Assembly: GCA_958298945.1 (NCBI GenBank) | Contig: OY282605.1 | Coordinates: 24,158,811 to 24,222,810 of the forward strand | From: Atherix ibis | Taxonomy: Eukaryota; Arthropoda; Insecta; Diptera; Athericidae | Direction: 5' to 3' | Length of the DNA stretch: 64,000 nucleotides | Shown: piece after piece, positions 36,701 through 51,700 of the stretch | Layout: every line of letters begins with the position of its first letter | Numbering within the stretch: position 1 is the stretch's first letter | Position numbers and translations under genes: made by a program | The notes under the pieces: model-generated | Databases searched by the model: none | Seen by the model: the letters and a program-made list of their open reading frames with translations, nothing else | Told to the model about the DNA's origin: nothing

Positions 36701-39700
36701 TTTCCCTTCAGATTTTAAAGACGGGAAAGAGAGGCTATTCCCCAAACCCACCCATCGGCACTTCTCGGCCAAATAATTTTAAAGTGCCCCAATAAACTTA
36801 TATTATTGGGGCACTTTAATTTCCATATTTTCCCATTTATACCATAACAGAGGAACTTACCTGAGAGTTCGGATGACTTTTATATTCAAGCATCGATGGT
36901 AGTTCCATTCCTAAATCGGCGCACGGATGCTCCAAGCTGTCCAGCTGTAAAGTCAAAAAGAAACAATTTCGAAGTTAACTAAATTGGATATTTTCCTGCA
37001 AATTGAGTGATGAAAATTTAAGATTGGGAAAGGAAAACGAGGGTCGCCTGTCGAAAAATTTTTAATTTTTAAAATTTTTGTATAAAATTTATATGCAGCT
37101 TCGTTGGAAGGGAGTTAGCTGAGAAGTCTAATTTTAAATTACTCTTCCGCATAAATCGTGCTGAATCTTAGCGATAGCTTAGGTGATGTTGTCCTCCAGC
37201 TCGGAAAATATTGTCAATTTATGAGTACTCGTATAAAGTTTTTATTTTTTTGACTAGAGGTAGCACAAAGAAACTTCAAAGTTTAAATAAATTAAAATAG
37301 TATCGTAGTCACCAAGAAAAAAGCAGAAAATCCTAACAATTAATAAATGACGTTACAAATCGGCTCGACGCATTTCTAATATAACGCCATCTGTGAGAAA
37401 AAATTACAAACTCTAAAAATATTTATGGACATTGTTCAGAAAAAAGTTTAAGGTCGGTAAAGAGAACGGAAATAACATGACGTGGAAGCTTCGTCTGTAA
37501 TAAGTCACTTATTTTAACTGCTGTGTTAGAACCAGTCCAATTGAGGAAAAAAATATTTATCATCGCTCGACAATTACCGTCGTGCCAGACTCATTTCGAA
37601 AGCAGTACCTCCCGATGATGCCTCCTGACCAAAATTCACACTAGACAGTAAGGTTTTCTGGATGCAAAGCAAATTCTTAAAATTGTTAAAGTTATTTTTC
37701 GCTCCAGATCCGATAATCTTTCTTGTTTACATTGCTATTCAGCCAAAAATAAAAAAATGCGTCTTGTCGATAAAGATGTTTTGTGAACCAATTTTGTGAT
37801 TCGTTTCCAACTTCGCAAGAGCCCAATCAGAAAACGCCCTATGTTTCATATGGTCTTGTGGCTTTATTTTTTGAGTCAATTGAATCTTTTATCGATGTAG
37901 AATCAAGTATTCTCGCAATATTCGACAAGTTGAAGTCGCAGAAAGGCCCAATTCTTTTGAATGACGTGAAATTAAGAGGTTACGCAGGCATATAACTAAC
38001 GAAAAATATGCGGAATAGAGCATAAATGTTTATAATAAATTTTCAAAGTCTCGACGCGATGTTAAGGCATATAATTTCTCTATGATTAAATGCTGCCTAT
38101 TAGCAAATCACAAATATATAAGAATAACATCGCTATCATTTGAAACGTTAAAGTAATATGCCATCAAAGATGAAGCATAATTATTGAAAAGCTCTTTATA
38201 ACGCCATCTGTGAGAACAATTTACAAACTATAAAAAAAATTTATTTTTGTGAACATTTTTATTAATACATTTATTGCTCTTTTTTTTCAAAATATAAATT
38301 TATTGTTTTTTTTAGGATCCTAAAACATATATTAGGGACCATTTTATAGCGCCACGACTATGCGGCCATTTGGTGAAAAATTTGTTCGTTTATTTTGATA
38401 AAACCTTCGCTTGGTTATAGTGAAAAATTTAATTTAATTTAATTTTCCTTTAATATTTATTAGGTAAGAAAACAAAACTAAAGAAAAATAATTATTAGAA
38501 AACTTAAAATTACCCACGGGAAAATTAGAATGATTGATGGGAAAATGGGAGCAAAAAATTATATATGTCAGCATACACTTACCAATAGCGATACTGGATT
38601 AGTACTCCTCCCTTCGAGCCCATCGGCTAACGCTATCAAATCCTGCATGACCAAACTTTTACTGCTGTCAGCATAATTAAGGCGTGCCCTTAACAACTCG
38701 TCCGGGTGTTTTTCAACCTTTTCGGAATTCCAATATGGCCAATTACCGGACAACATATACGATAATGATATGCCGCTTGGTCCGTTACCTGTTGTTAATA
38801 AGGGTAGACAGAAGAAGAAAAAAAAACAAAACAAATTATTTTTTTATTTTAATTAATTAAGAAATGAATTCATTTAAAATCGTGATAAATTGTTTTTTTT
38901 TTTTTGTTATAATTACGATAGTAGACATTTTTTTTTATCCTAAAAAAAAATAATCAATTAACAACGAGCACATGTTTTGATGATGGGATAGTTCTTTCCT
39001 TTTTACTGGTTGTTCCTTTTAATCATTCAAGTTGGGTTATTCTTTATACACAAAGACTATGCAAGGAAGATATTCATCCTAGAAGGATGCTCCTTTTTAA
39101 TAATCTGAATGACAAATGATAAAAAAACGATAGATTGAGTCTAAGTAAAATCAAGATTTCTAATATTCCCTCTTTGCGAAAGCTCCAAAAAAAAATTTTT
39201 TTTTTAAGGTCATAACTGGAAAAAAAACTTTTTACCGGAAATAAAGTTAGTTTTATATTTTTTTTCTTAAAAAAGAAGCGGTTCTATTACGAACAAAAAT
39301 GTCCCTTTTCCGGTTTTTATTGGAAACGTTATCGTAAGATTATGATTTGTACGAGTTCGAAAGTATTTAGCTTTTCTAGCAAAAGTTCATAAATGGACTT
39401 TTTAAAAAATTTTGATTTTTTTTTGTTGGATTAAGCTTGCAGAATTGTAATAGAAAAATAAAATTATGCTTAATAGAATTTTGAAGTGAGCACGTTTTGC
39501 TTTTTGTAACTTTACATTTCGATTTTTATGAACGAAGTTGACATGTACTATAAGATTTACTGAATATATTCTCTTAAAGGTAAGGTAGAAAAATGATTTT
39601 CATTTTATAAAAAAACACTATTTTGCGCCATTAATAAAAGTCTGAGAGTTTGTTTATGAATGACTTTATTTTAAGTAATCAAAAGTTTTCTTCACCAATA

Positions 39701-42700
39701 GAAGATTGAATTTTTATATTTATTTATTTTAACCACTGAAATTCCATAATATACTCTGAATGAAATTTATAAAAAAATGTTTTTCCGTCAAATATTATTA
39801 GTCCAAAACAAAAGTCCTGTCACTCAGTCTTTAGTAAAGAAAATATTCAAAACAAAAGTGTCCAACTACGATAGTATTTATTGATTATTTTCCATTATTA
39901 TTTATTTATCAATAATTTGATTATTAATATTCATTTTCAGTATTACTTTTTTAATGATCAACCAATAGAACTTTACTACCTTAACTTTTCTGATTATCCA
40001 ATAGGCAGGATTAATTATTAAAAAAGGTCAGAGTTAAATATCCTCAATTTGGATCAATGTATTTTGACTAATAATCAAATTTGATTTAATTGATTTTTGA
40101 AACATATTCTTTGCATAGTCATTATTATTAATAATTTATTAATGGGAAAAAAATAGTTCATATTGTATTTGTTTGGAAAAGGACTTATTCTGATGTAGAG
40201 GAGGATCGACAACTAGCAGACTCTATTGTAATAAAAATTGATTAATAAGCGATTTGACTTTTCTACATTTTTTTCTTAGTAAATAATAATTACTAAAAGA
40301 AAAACTTTATTATTTTTCTTATATTAATAATGGTTTATTTGGTTTGATATCAATAAGAAAGAAAAAAAAATGTCAACGGGGAAAATTTACTTTTTCTTTG
40401 TACTAAGAGTAGCTAATTATTCGCAAAAAAACCGCTAAATTCAATTAATTTAGAAAAGTATAAAAGTAACTTAAAAAAGATTACGAAATCTTAATTATAA
40501 ATAAATGACATTCCAATTCAGTTCGCTGCAATTCTAATATAACGCCATCTGTGAGATAAATGTACAAACTTTAAAAATATTTATGAACGGTCTTTACAAA
40601 TTTTATGAAAACAGAATAATTTATTTATGGGCAGTCAAAGATTTCATAAAAATATAACAATATTAACAACTTTCCAACGCTACTCAGTGCAATTCTAATA
40701 TAACGCCATCTGGAGGAAAAATGAACAAACTCTATAGAAACTTTTTGAGCAGCTCATAAAAATTGCGCAAAAAAGTAATGATAACACAATTAATATTTAC
40801 AATAATAAGTAAAACAAACTATTTCTAATATAACGCCATCTGTGAGAAAAATTTACAAACTCTAAGAATATTTATGAACGGTCTTTACAAATTTTATGAA
40901 AACGGAATAAGGTATTTATGGGAAGTCTATAAAAATTTCACAAAAAAAAATAATAATCAAAACTTTCCAACTCAACTCAGTGCATTTGTAATCCAACGCC
41001 TTCTGGGAGAAAAATGTACAAACTCTATAGATATTTTTTGAGGAGCATATAAAAATTGCACAAAAAAAGGAATAATAACAAAATTAATATTTACAATAAT
41101 TAGTAAAACAAACTATTTCTAATTTAACGCCATCTGTGAGAAAAATTTACAAACTCTAAAAATATTTATGGGACAGTCTTTACAAATTTCATGAAAATAA
41201 AATAATTTATTCGTGGGCAGTCTTTAAAAAATTCACAAAAAAAAAAGAATAACAAAAATTACAACTTCCCATTTCTAATTCAACGCCATCTATGAGAAAA
41301 ATGTACAAACTCCATAGAAATTTATGGGAAGGTTATAAAAATTGCACAAAAAAAGGAATAATAACCGAATTAATATTTATAATAATAACTAAAACAAAAA
41401 ATTGAATTTTTTTAAACATTATAAATTGTTTGTTTATAAGAGAGAAAAAATATTGTAAATGTCAAAAGGTAAATTTAATATTTGATTTTTTTCATAGTTC
41501 TTTTTTTTTTTGATTAGGGGTAGCTAATTGGTTACGAAGAAACGCTAAAATTTATTTAAATTGAAAAAGTATCGAAGTCACCAAATAAATGACGTTCCAA
41601 CTCAGCTCGGCGCATTTGTAATATAACGCCATCTGTGAGAAAAATTTACAAACTTTTGAATTTTAATGCAAATTGGAATGATTTATTTATGGACAGGCTT
41701 TAAAAATTTCAACAAAAATAATAATAGCAATAAATACAACTTTCCAGCACAACTCATTGCATTTCTAATCCAACGTGATTTTATTTTTGATTTTTTCATA
41801 CTTGCGCAGCTAATTATTCGTAATAAAACTTTAAATTTAATTAACGAAGAGATCTGGACAATATAAAACCAATTTCAGACTCAATACTTTTTATAGAAAT
41901 AAAAAAAGGAGCAAATCTGAATAATAACCTTCCAACTCAACACAGTGAATTTCTAATCCAACGCCATCTATGAGAACAATAAACAAACTCCATAGAAATT
42001 TATGAGAAGCTTATACAAAATTGCAAAAAAATATTAGGAATAATAAAAACAAATTCATGGAAAATTACCCAAAATGCGTTTATTTAAATTATTTCAAATA
42101 AGAACGTTTCTGATAAGAGGTTGATAACATTAGGAAAATACCCAAAAAAAATGATGTTAAATAAGATGACATGCAAAATGTTTTATTTTTATTTTTAAAT
42201 ACTATCTGAGATAAAATTTATATAATATTTAAAAATATATGAGTGTGTTTTCAAAAAAACTAATTTTCTTTTGATAAGACTGATAAAAGAGTCGATAGGA
42301 ATTTGAACTGTTTTTTGTTTCATCAGCAAGATAATGCGGGGGAGGGTAATCAGATAAATGAAAAGTGCGACTTTTAAGTCACGTTATTGTACATGATTTT
42401 GAATTCTTGATTAAAAGTTAAATTACTTGATAATTTTTTATTTATAGCTTATTTTGTAATTAATAACAACAACCAAAAAAAAAACCGAATTTTTTGTTTA
42501 TTGCGCAATTAACGTGAATAATGTTTCGCAACTGCGGCGTACTGAAATTAGCAGCAAATAATATGCATTCGTAAGACGAATTTTATGCGCATGTTTGCCA
42601 ATAATTGACAGGTTGAGGTGACCAACTCTTTATTATTCCAATTTTTTAATTAATAAATTATTATCGAATGTGATTATCGTTGTTTAGTTTTTATTGAACT

Positions 42701-45700
42701 TTCAATTCAGCAATTTACGGAAATTTTCTTAACTCAAGACATATTTTTCTACAATTCTTTCGAAACGCATTTTGTTGACCTTCTTTGAAAACAAATAAAC
42801 GTACAACATACCTTTTGCATTGTACAAAAAAATTCATCGCAAAACACCTTCTTAGGTGATTAAAGGTAAATAATAAGGCCTTAGCTGACTAGAACTGGTT
42901 TCGATGTTTACGAAATTGCACTGAATTTACACGTATTCTTATTGAATTCTTTATTTTCATATTTTTCACCTTCTTTTTTCTCGACATTTTTTTATACCAT
43001 ACCTTTCTGAGTATTTTATGAGAGTTGTTTTTTTTTACATTTTCGTAAAACGCCGTATTTATTCTTAAGGAAATATTATTTACTACTCTTTTCATGTTTA
43101 CTTTTTCAATTTAAAATCCATAAATTTTGTTTATTTGAAGAAGTAATTTACTCATAATTTATAATATTACAGAAATGTTATATGCACGTGCCCGATATGA
43201 AAAATTAAAAATTTATATAAGAATAAAATACATTTTTATTCCGGTTAGAGAATTTTTTGTTCGTTAAAGTTTTTTTTAAATATTTCTGAAAAAAGTTCTG
43301 ATATTATTGAAACTTAGATCATAAAAAAAAACCCAAGATATTTCACAAATCGGACACAGTGACATCTGTTGTAAAGTATTGTATAAGAATACAGTTGGAT
43401 CTGCCGGTGATTTTTAAAAGTGCAGTAACACTTGCCGATATATAAAAAAAGTATGAAACTAAGAATATCTTTTTGTAAAATTTGCAAAAAAACAAAATAT
43501 TTAAGAAATTGAATGTAAAAACTACTGCTAGAATTATTCAAGAATGCAGTGACATCTGCTGGTAGTTTAAATAAGTACGAAATTAAGCCTTTAATTGAAA
43601 GTATCTTTGGTTGGTAATTTTGTATTATTGTTTTTTTTTGTAAAATTCGAAAAAGAAAACAAAAAAATTAAGAAATTGGATGTAACACCATCTGCTAGAA
43701 TTTTTTCAGAATGCAGGGGCATTTGCTGGTAGTTTAAATAAATATAAAATAACGCCTTTAATTGGAAGTATCTTTTGTTGGTAATTTTTTACTATTGTTT
43801 TTTTTTTTGTAAAATTTGAAAAAAAAACCAAAAGATTTGATAAGTTGAATGTAAAAACATCAGCTAAAATTTATTCAGATTGCAGTGGCATCTGCTAGAA
43901 TTTTTCAAGAATACAGTGACATCTATCTTTTGTTGGTAATTTTTTATTATTGTTTTTTTTTCGTAAAATTTGAAAAAAAACGAAAAGATTTAAAAATTTT
44001 GATGGATGGACATCTGCTAGAATTTTTCAAGAATGCGGCGACATCTCCTGGTTGTTTAAATAAGTATGAAATCAAGCCTTTACTTAAGAGTATATTTTGT
44101 TAGTAATTTTTTATTAATGTTTTTTTGTGAAATTTTAAGAAAAACCAAAAGATTTAAAAAATTGCATGTAAAAATATCTGCCGGAATTTTTTAAAGAATG
44201 CAGCGACATCTACTGGTAGTTTAAATAAATATAAAATAACGCCTTCAATTGAGATTATCTTTTGAGGGTAATTTTTTTAAATTTCTTTTTGTAAAATTTA
44301 ATAAAAAAAACTTAAAATATTTAAAAAATTAGATCTAGTGACATCTGCTAGAATTTTCTTTATATAAATATAAAGTTACGCACTTAATTGACGATGTCTT
44401 TTGTTAGTAATTTTTTATTATTTATTTTGTCTTTTGTTGGTAATTTTTTATTATTTTTTTTGTAAGCTTTGAAAAAAAGTACAAGTTTAAAAAATCGGAC
44501 GTAGTGACATCTGCTGGTAATTTTTATGAATGCAGCGACATCTGCTGGTAGTTTAAATATGAAATTACGGCTTTAATTACAAGTATCTTTTGTTGGTAAT
44601 TTTTTATTATTTTTGTTTGTAAAATTTGAAAAAAAAAGATTTAAGAAATTGGATGCAAAAACATCTGCTAGAATTTTTCAAGTATGCGGCGACATCTCCT
44701 GGTAGTTTAAATAAGCATGAAATCACGCCTTTAATTAAGAGTATCTTTTGTTAGTAATTTTTTGTTAATGTTTTTTGTGAAATTTAAAAAAAAAACAAAA
44801 GATTTAAGAAATTGAATGTAAAAATATCTGCCAGAATTTTTTAAAGAATGCAGCGACATCTGCTGGTAGTTTAAATAAATATAAAATAACGACTTTAATT
44901 GAGATTATCTTTTGAGGGTAATTTTTTTAAATTTCTTTTTGTAAAATTTAATTAAAAAAACTTAAAATATTTAAAAAATTAGATCTAGTGACATCTGCTA
45001 GAATTTTCTTAACAATGCAGTGACATCTGCTGGTAGTTTATATAAATATGAAATTACGCACATAATTGACGATGTCTTTAATTGGTAATTTTTTATTATT
45101 TTTTTTGTAAAATTCGAAAAAAACCAAAAGGTTTATAAAATTGGATGGAGAGACATCTGCTAGAATTTTTCAAGAATGCGGTGACATCTGCTGGTAGTTC
45201 AAATAAATATGGAATTACGGCTTTAATTAAAAGTTCTCTTGTTGGTAATTTTTTATAATTTTTTTTGTAAAATTTAAAAAAAAAACCAAAAGATTTAAGA
45301 AATTGAATGTAAAAACATCTGCCATAATTTTTTAAAGAATGCAGCGACATCTGCTGGTAATTTAAATAAATATAAAATAACGCCTTTCGTTGAAATTATC
45401 TTTTGTGGGCAATTTTTTATTATTTCTTTTTGTAAAGTTTAATAAAAAAAACTTAAAATATATAAAAAAAAGCAATGACATCTGCTGGTAGTTTATATAA
45501 ATATAAAGTTACGCACTTAATTGATGGTGTCTTTTGTTGGTAAGTTTTTACTATTTTTTTGTAAAATTTGAAGAAAAAAACAAAATAATAAAAATGTTGG
45601 ATCTAGTGGCATCTGCTAAAATTTTTTCAGAATGCAGGGGCATCTGCTGGTAGTTTAAATAAATATAAAATAACGCCTTTAATTGAGATTATCTTTTATT

Positions 45701-48700
45701 GGTAATTTTTTATTATTTTTTTTGTAGAAATTTAAAAAAAAACCAAAAGATTCAAAAAATTGGATGTAAAAAGATCTGCTAGAATTTTTTCAGAATGCAT
45801 GGGCATCTGCTGGTAGTTTAAATAAATAGAAAATTACGCACCTAATTGACGGTGTCTTTTGTTGGTAATTTTGTATTATTTCTTTTTGTAAAATTTAATA
45901 AAAAAAACTTAAAATATTTAAAAAATTAGATCTAGTGACATATGCTAGAATTTTCTTAACAATGCAGTGACATCTGCTGGTAGTTTATATAAATATAAAA
46001 TTACGCACATAATTGACGGCGTCTTTTGTTGGTAATTTTTTATTATTTATTTTGTAAACTTTGAAAAAAAAATAATAGATTTAAAAAATCGGGCGTAGTG
46101 ACATTTGCTGGTAATTTTTATGAATGCAGCGACATCTGCCGGTATTTCATACAAATGTAAATTTAGGACTTTTATTGATAGTTTTTTTTTTGGTTTGTAA
46201 TTTTTTATTATTTTTTTTGTGTGTAAAATTAAGTTTTAATTCAACTCATAATTTTTGTTCAACCTATGAATTGGCTTATAGCGAATTAATACGCTGAACA
46301 AACATAATGTGTTGAAGTTGATTTTCTTGAAACCATACAAAAAAGCTTTCATAGATTTTCCATTAAATGGATCGGTATTTTTTTTTTTTTTGCTGGAAAG
46401 AAGCATAGATGGAAGCTTAACGATATTCTCAAACAAAGATATTTTAACTTAAAGTTGAAGGGATGGTAAAACCTTTTTTTTGGAACACGTGTTGTGAAGA
46501 AGGCGTACCCATATAGGTACGGGGTTTTAGTTTTAGTTCCCCTAAACTATGAGCTTAATAATAAAGTAATTAAAGAAGTTAAGTCGATATAGTTTATAGT
46601 CTTAGTTGTTTTTTAATTATATTTTATAAATCCAAATAAAACATATAAATTTGAAATTAATTATCTAAGAATAATTTCAAAATAATTAATAACAGAAAAA
46701 ATCCTTAAAAATAATTAGAAAAATCATAGTACTAATATTCGAAAATGAGTCTAGAGAGTTAATTCGAAAGTTGTTCCTTTTTTTGGGTCATTTCTTGTAG
46801 CTTTTGTACTGAAATATAAATTATTATTACAATATGGCAATAAGGGACAATTGTTGGTTATAATTAAAGGGTACTTCGGGCATGTCACTAGCTGAATTCA
46901 AACTTAACCTGTATGTGTATACGTCCCAGTGGTGCTACGCGGGGGCTTTTTTTGTAAATATCTTTTTTTTTTTGCTTGTAAAATCGCTGAGAGAGACAAA
47001 ATCCAAATAAGGTAATTTTAATTTACAGAAACTAGTTTTAAAAAAATTCATTTTCCATAAAATAATTATTAATTATTATTAACAAGCTCCAATGATAAGC
47101 AATCTAGTAATTGTAAATAGAGAATGGAAAATTACACAATAATGATTAATAGATAAACTAGCTGGTCACTATTTAAATTTTACTAATTCTAAGTATTGTA
47201 TGAAAAAATTCTGTGAGAGTCATATAAATTTTCCCAGCTTACTCTTACTTATTTTTTATCTAGAAATATGTTTTTTTATTTTAATTTAAGTTGTAAATAA
47301 AAAAGTTAACTTATTTCGAGAAAGATTACGTATGCCTAATATAAAAAATCTATTCAAACTTCGTACAAATAAAGATAAACTTTCTTTTCGAAAAATCTGT
47401 ACACAGAGAAGAACAATATTTACACTACGAGTACGTTATGACATAATAATTTACGAGACATCCCCCACTCGCACTTAACTCTTTTCGTTTTCAAATATTT
47501 GCAAATATCTTAAAAATGTTTATATAGTATAACTCTTAATATTTATACTATTATTTTTAATTTACGATATGTTCGTAGTTGAAAACAATTTCAGAATTAT
47601 TGTGTAAGAGTAGAAAATTAATTGAATTTATTATAATTGATCGTGTAGTAAATTAAAGGAGGATTATCCAATTTGTGCTTTGGTAAAGTAAAGTCCAGTA
47701 AGACACACTTAAAATTCAGATTTAAATTTTTTTAAATTCATTTAACCTTGCCATTATGCATTAAATTTACACATTATTTATGAGTTAATTTTTTAAGACT
47801 TTTTAATCATTTTGGGTTACACTTCCGCCATGAAATGTTTAAAGTTTAAAAATCCTCTGCGTAAACACTATTTATTACGTAGCCTAATGTCATCAAAATC
47901 ATCAAATATTGAAATTACATGCCTTAAAAAATTTTGTGGCTTGTGGAGCCTTCTCGTTGAAACCACATGTTGTCCAGATAAAATTCTTCAACTTCAAATA
48001 TAAAAAAAATCGATTATCTCAAATACATAGCACTCAGAATTGAAGGTAACAATCTCTCCTTCTTCATTTCCAAAGAAAAACCGGAAAACTACATTTGAAG
48101 GCTAAAAATCTGCCACTTTTCGCGGATACAATGGCTTTTACATAGTCACTTGTGGGTTTTTAGTGCTGGTAATTCTTAAGAATAAGAGTATCTTTTTGTA
48201 AAACAAAAGTTTTAAAAAATTGGATGTTGAGACATCTGCTAGAATTTTTTAAGAATGCACCCACTTCTGCTGATAGTTTAAATAAATAAAAAAAAATCGA
48301 TTATCTCAAATACTTACATTACTCAGAATTAAAGGTAACAATCCCCCCTTCTTAATTTTCAAAAAATACGGGCAACCTACATTTGCAGTCCAAAAATGCA
48401 CACCACACTGACACTTTTCGTGGATACAATGGCTTCTCCATAGTTACTTGTGGGTTTTTAAAGCCTCATAGGTGTATAAGCTTAAATCCATTGTTGTTTT
48501 TGCTTTATTAAAAAAAACATGTGTCAGAAAAACACACGTTTTTTTCATATAAAGCAAAAACAAATTTATTCAAAGTACTTGTCCTCGCTAGCTACACATT
48601 TTTGCCATCTCTTGGGCAATTTGTGGATACCACGCCAAAAAAAATCCTTCTCTTTCGAGGCAAACCATTCATGAAGCCATTTTCGATCGTCTTCGTAAGA

Positions 48701-51700
48701 ATCGAAGTGCTGCTCAGCGAGCGCGTGGCTCATCGATGAAAACAGGTGGTAGTCGGAACAGGCCAGGTCTGGTGAATACGAGTAAGCGCGGGGGGGATAG
48801 CACCACCCAGTTGAATGTCTCCAAGTAGTTTCGGATCATTTTTGACGTGCGCGGTTGTGTGTTGTTGTGGAGGAAAATCAGCTTGTCTTGTCTTTTTTGA
48901 TAATCCGTCCTTTTTCGCGCAGAGCACGGTGAAATTTGATAAGTTGTTGGTGATAGCGGTGGGCATTGACAGTTTCACCAGGTTTCAACATCTCATACTA
49001 GACGATACCCTGTTGATCCCACGAAACGCACAGCATCGTCTTCTGTCCGGAGCGATTTGGTGTTCGGGAAGATGTTGATGGTTGGCCGGGATCAACCCAC
49101 AAATTTATTGCGTTTAGGATTCTCGAAATATATCCACTTTTCATCGCCTGTCATAATCCGATGCAGGAACGACATTCTTTTTTGTCTGGGGAGCAAGATT
49201 TCGCATGTGTTTTGGCGTCGCTCCATCTGCCTATCGTTCAATTCATGCGGCACCCATTTTCCGATCTTTTCAATCTTCCCCATGGCACGCAAATGCATGG
49301 AAATGGCTGGTTGAGTAACACCCAATTGCTCCGAGAGCATTTTTTTGCGATTGGGTATCATCTTCGTCCAAAAGAGCATGCAATTGATGGTCCTCAACCT
49401 TCCTAGGCCGATTTTCATGCTTCGTCTCCGACAAGTCAAAATTGCCGTCTTTGAACAGACGAAACCAATCTCGGCACGTTGTTTCCGATAAACCACTGTC
49501 ACCATAGGGGTCCATAAGCATTCGATCCGATTCGGCATCCAATTTCTTCAAATTGAAGCAGAAAAGCACAGCTTTCCGCATATGCTATTTTTCTGGCACA
49601 AAACTATACATGATTACCAAAGGACAAATGTATGTTGTTGTACGAAATTGCTGACAATGTGCACTGATTAATGTGTGACAGATGTCAAACTCATAAAAAA
49701 AAGTATGGCGTGCCCATGGTAGGTTAATACGCTCAATCACGCCATCTATGACCAAAAAGCGGATTTAAACTTATACACCTGGTATATCTCAACTTTGCTT
49801 TTTCACTAATCCACTTTAAGTTGTCACTGCACTTAAAAGGCTGAAACATGTGCACATAAGAGGCTGAAAGTGCCTATGGTAAAACCACGACATTTGCGGA
49901 AAGTTTTTATTAATGATAAAAAATTTCTTATAATTAAAAAAATAAAAATATTTCGTATAATTTATTTAAAAAAAAAATATTATTTTTTATGTCACATTTA
50001 TTTTATAACCATTTTTATTTATATAATTATCAATTACAATTGCCGTGTGTATTTCAATTTTTCTCAGATTATTAAGTAGATAAGAGTTACTCTTTGTCAG
50101 CGCCATCTATTTTAAATTAAATACAATTTGGTATACTTAGAAGAATTTATAACTAAAAAATTCATAATTTACACAGCATTTTCTTTTATTATCGTAACAT
50201 TTAATAAAAGTCTACAATTTTAACGATTTAAGGTACCTCTTCATCAGCGCCATCTATTTTAAATTAAAAACAATTTGGCATACTTAGAAGAATGTATACT
50301 TAGAAAACATGATCTCAAGGAATCATAGTTTAGTCAGCATTTTTTATTATTATTGTAAAATTTAATAAAAGTCTAGCATTTTAATGATATAAAGTCTCTT
50401 CGTCAGCGCCATCTATTTTAAATTTAGCATATCTCAAAATGAAGGCAATTTTATTTGAAAAATCAGCACCCGAAGCCGGTTGTTTCAGCAATTTTTGCGT
50501 ATTGTTTAGCGGTTAAACGATCCATAATATAAAATGGTAAACCTTCTATGACGTCGACATATAAGTTTGACAGCTGTCAAATGACAAAGTTGTACTTTCC
50601 GAACTACAAAACGTAAAATTCTTTAGTACTACGTAACACTAATAGCTTTAAAAGCGAATTACTCAAACTGTTGATTAGATTTATAGCATTTTTGCTATAT
50701 TTTTGGTTGTTGATAAAATAATCATTCACGATGAGAATGTCTATAGTCGAATTTGATAGTAGTTATTCTAAAATGTTGTAATTTTTTACATTCATGAGTG
50801 ATAGTGCAAAAATTTCGATTTTGCGGTCAAGTTAAGTGATAAGAGCCAACAACGGCCACGCTGATAGTGAATTTGATAATTTTCTTCGTCTTTTTTATTC
50901 TTCTAATTTTTTTTTGTTTTATATCAGAAATAAAATAATTTTTGCTAAATCATTGAATTGATTACGTAAATTTTTAGTTCAATTCCATATATTGTAGTTA
51001 GTGACAGTACATCTTGAAAAGTTTAATGACTGGGTCAGAATTGTGTATATAAAATATAAAATTGATGATGAAATAATTCATGACTCAAACGGAACCTAAT
51101 TCGTTGGCTGATTACGTGAGGAGTACATCTGTGCATATGCAAATATGGTTAAAAGTTCACATTTCGAAAGTTTCTGGAAGATAACGATGAGTTGGAGAAA
51201 AAATTGCTATCAGTTTCAGTAACTAAGAGAGCTTTACTCACTATCAGCTTCGTTAGTTAATCTGTTGTTGTTGTTGTTGTTGTTGATTCTTTTTTTTTTA
51301 ATTATGTACACATACACGTAGAGGAGAAAAATTTGTTTGAGCTTTTATTTATTTATGATATTTTTATTTAAGGTATTCTTCGTTGTAGGTATTTTTTTTT
51401 TTTTTTTTGGTTTTAGAATGAGATTAACCGAGTGATTTATGACATAATTTTCAGTAGATAATATTCTCTATTTTATTCGTAATAATACCAGTTGTAAAGT
51501 GGCAAAACTTGACGTTATTTTCCAAAAAAACTCTATTTTATTTTATTTAACAAATAATTAATAATTAAAGTTTTTCTTAAAAAAAACCTTTAAGAAAGTA
51601 ATTTTTTATGTATTTTAATCTGAATTAATAACTATTTTTTTATAGTACCAAAGAGAGCATTTTTTTCTTGATTGGATTTTAATTTAAAAATATTTCTTAT

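Noticed and set aside
43310..46195. CRISPR-like array of direct repeats
   Set aside because: Units are ~165-190 bp, imperfect and without unique spacers, in a eukaryotic intron; this is a minisatellite.
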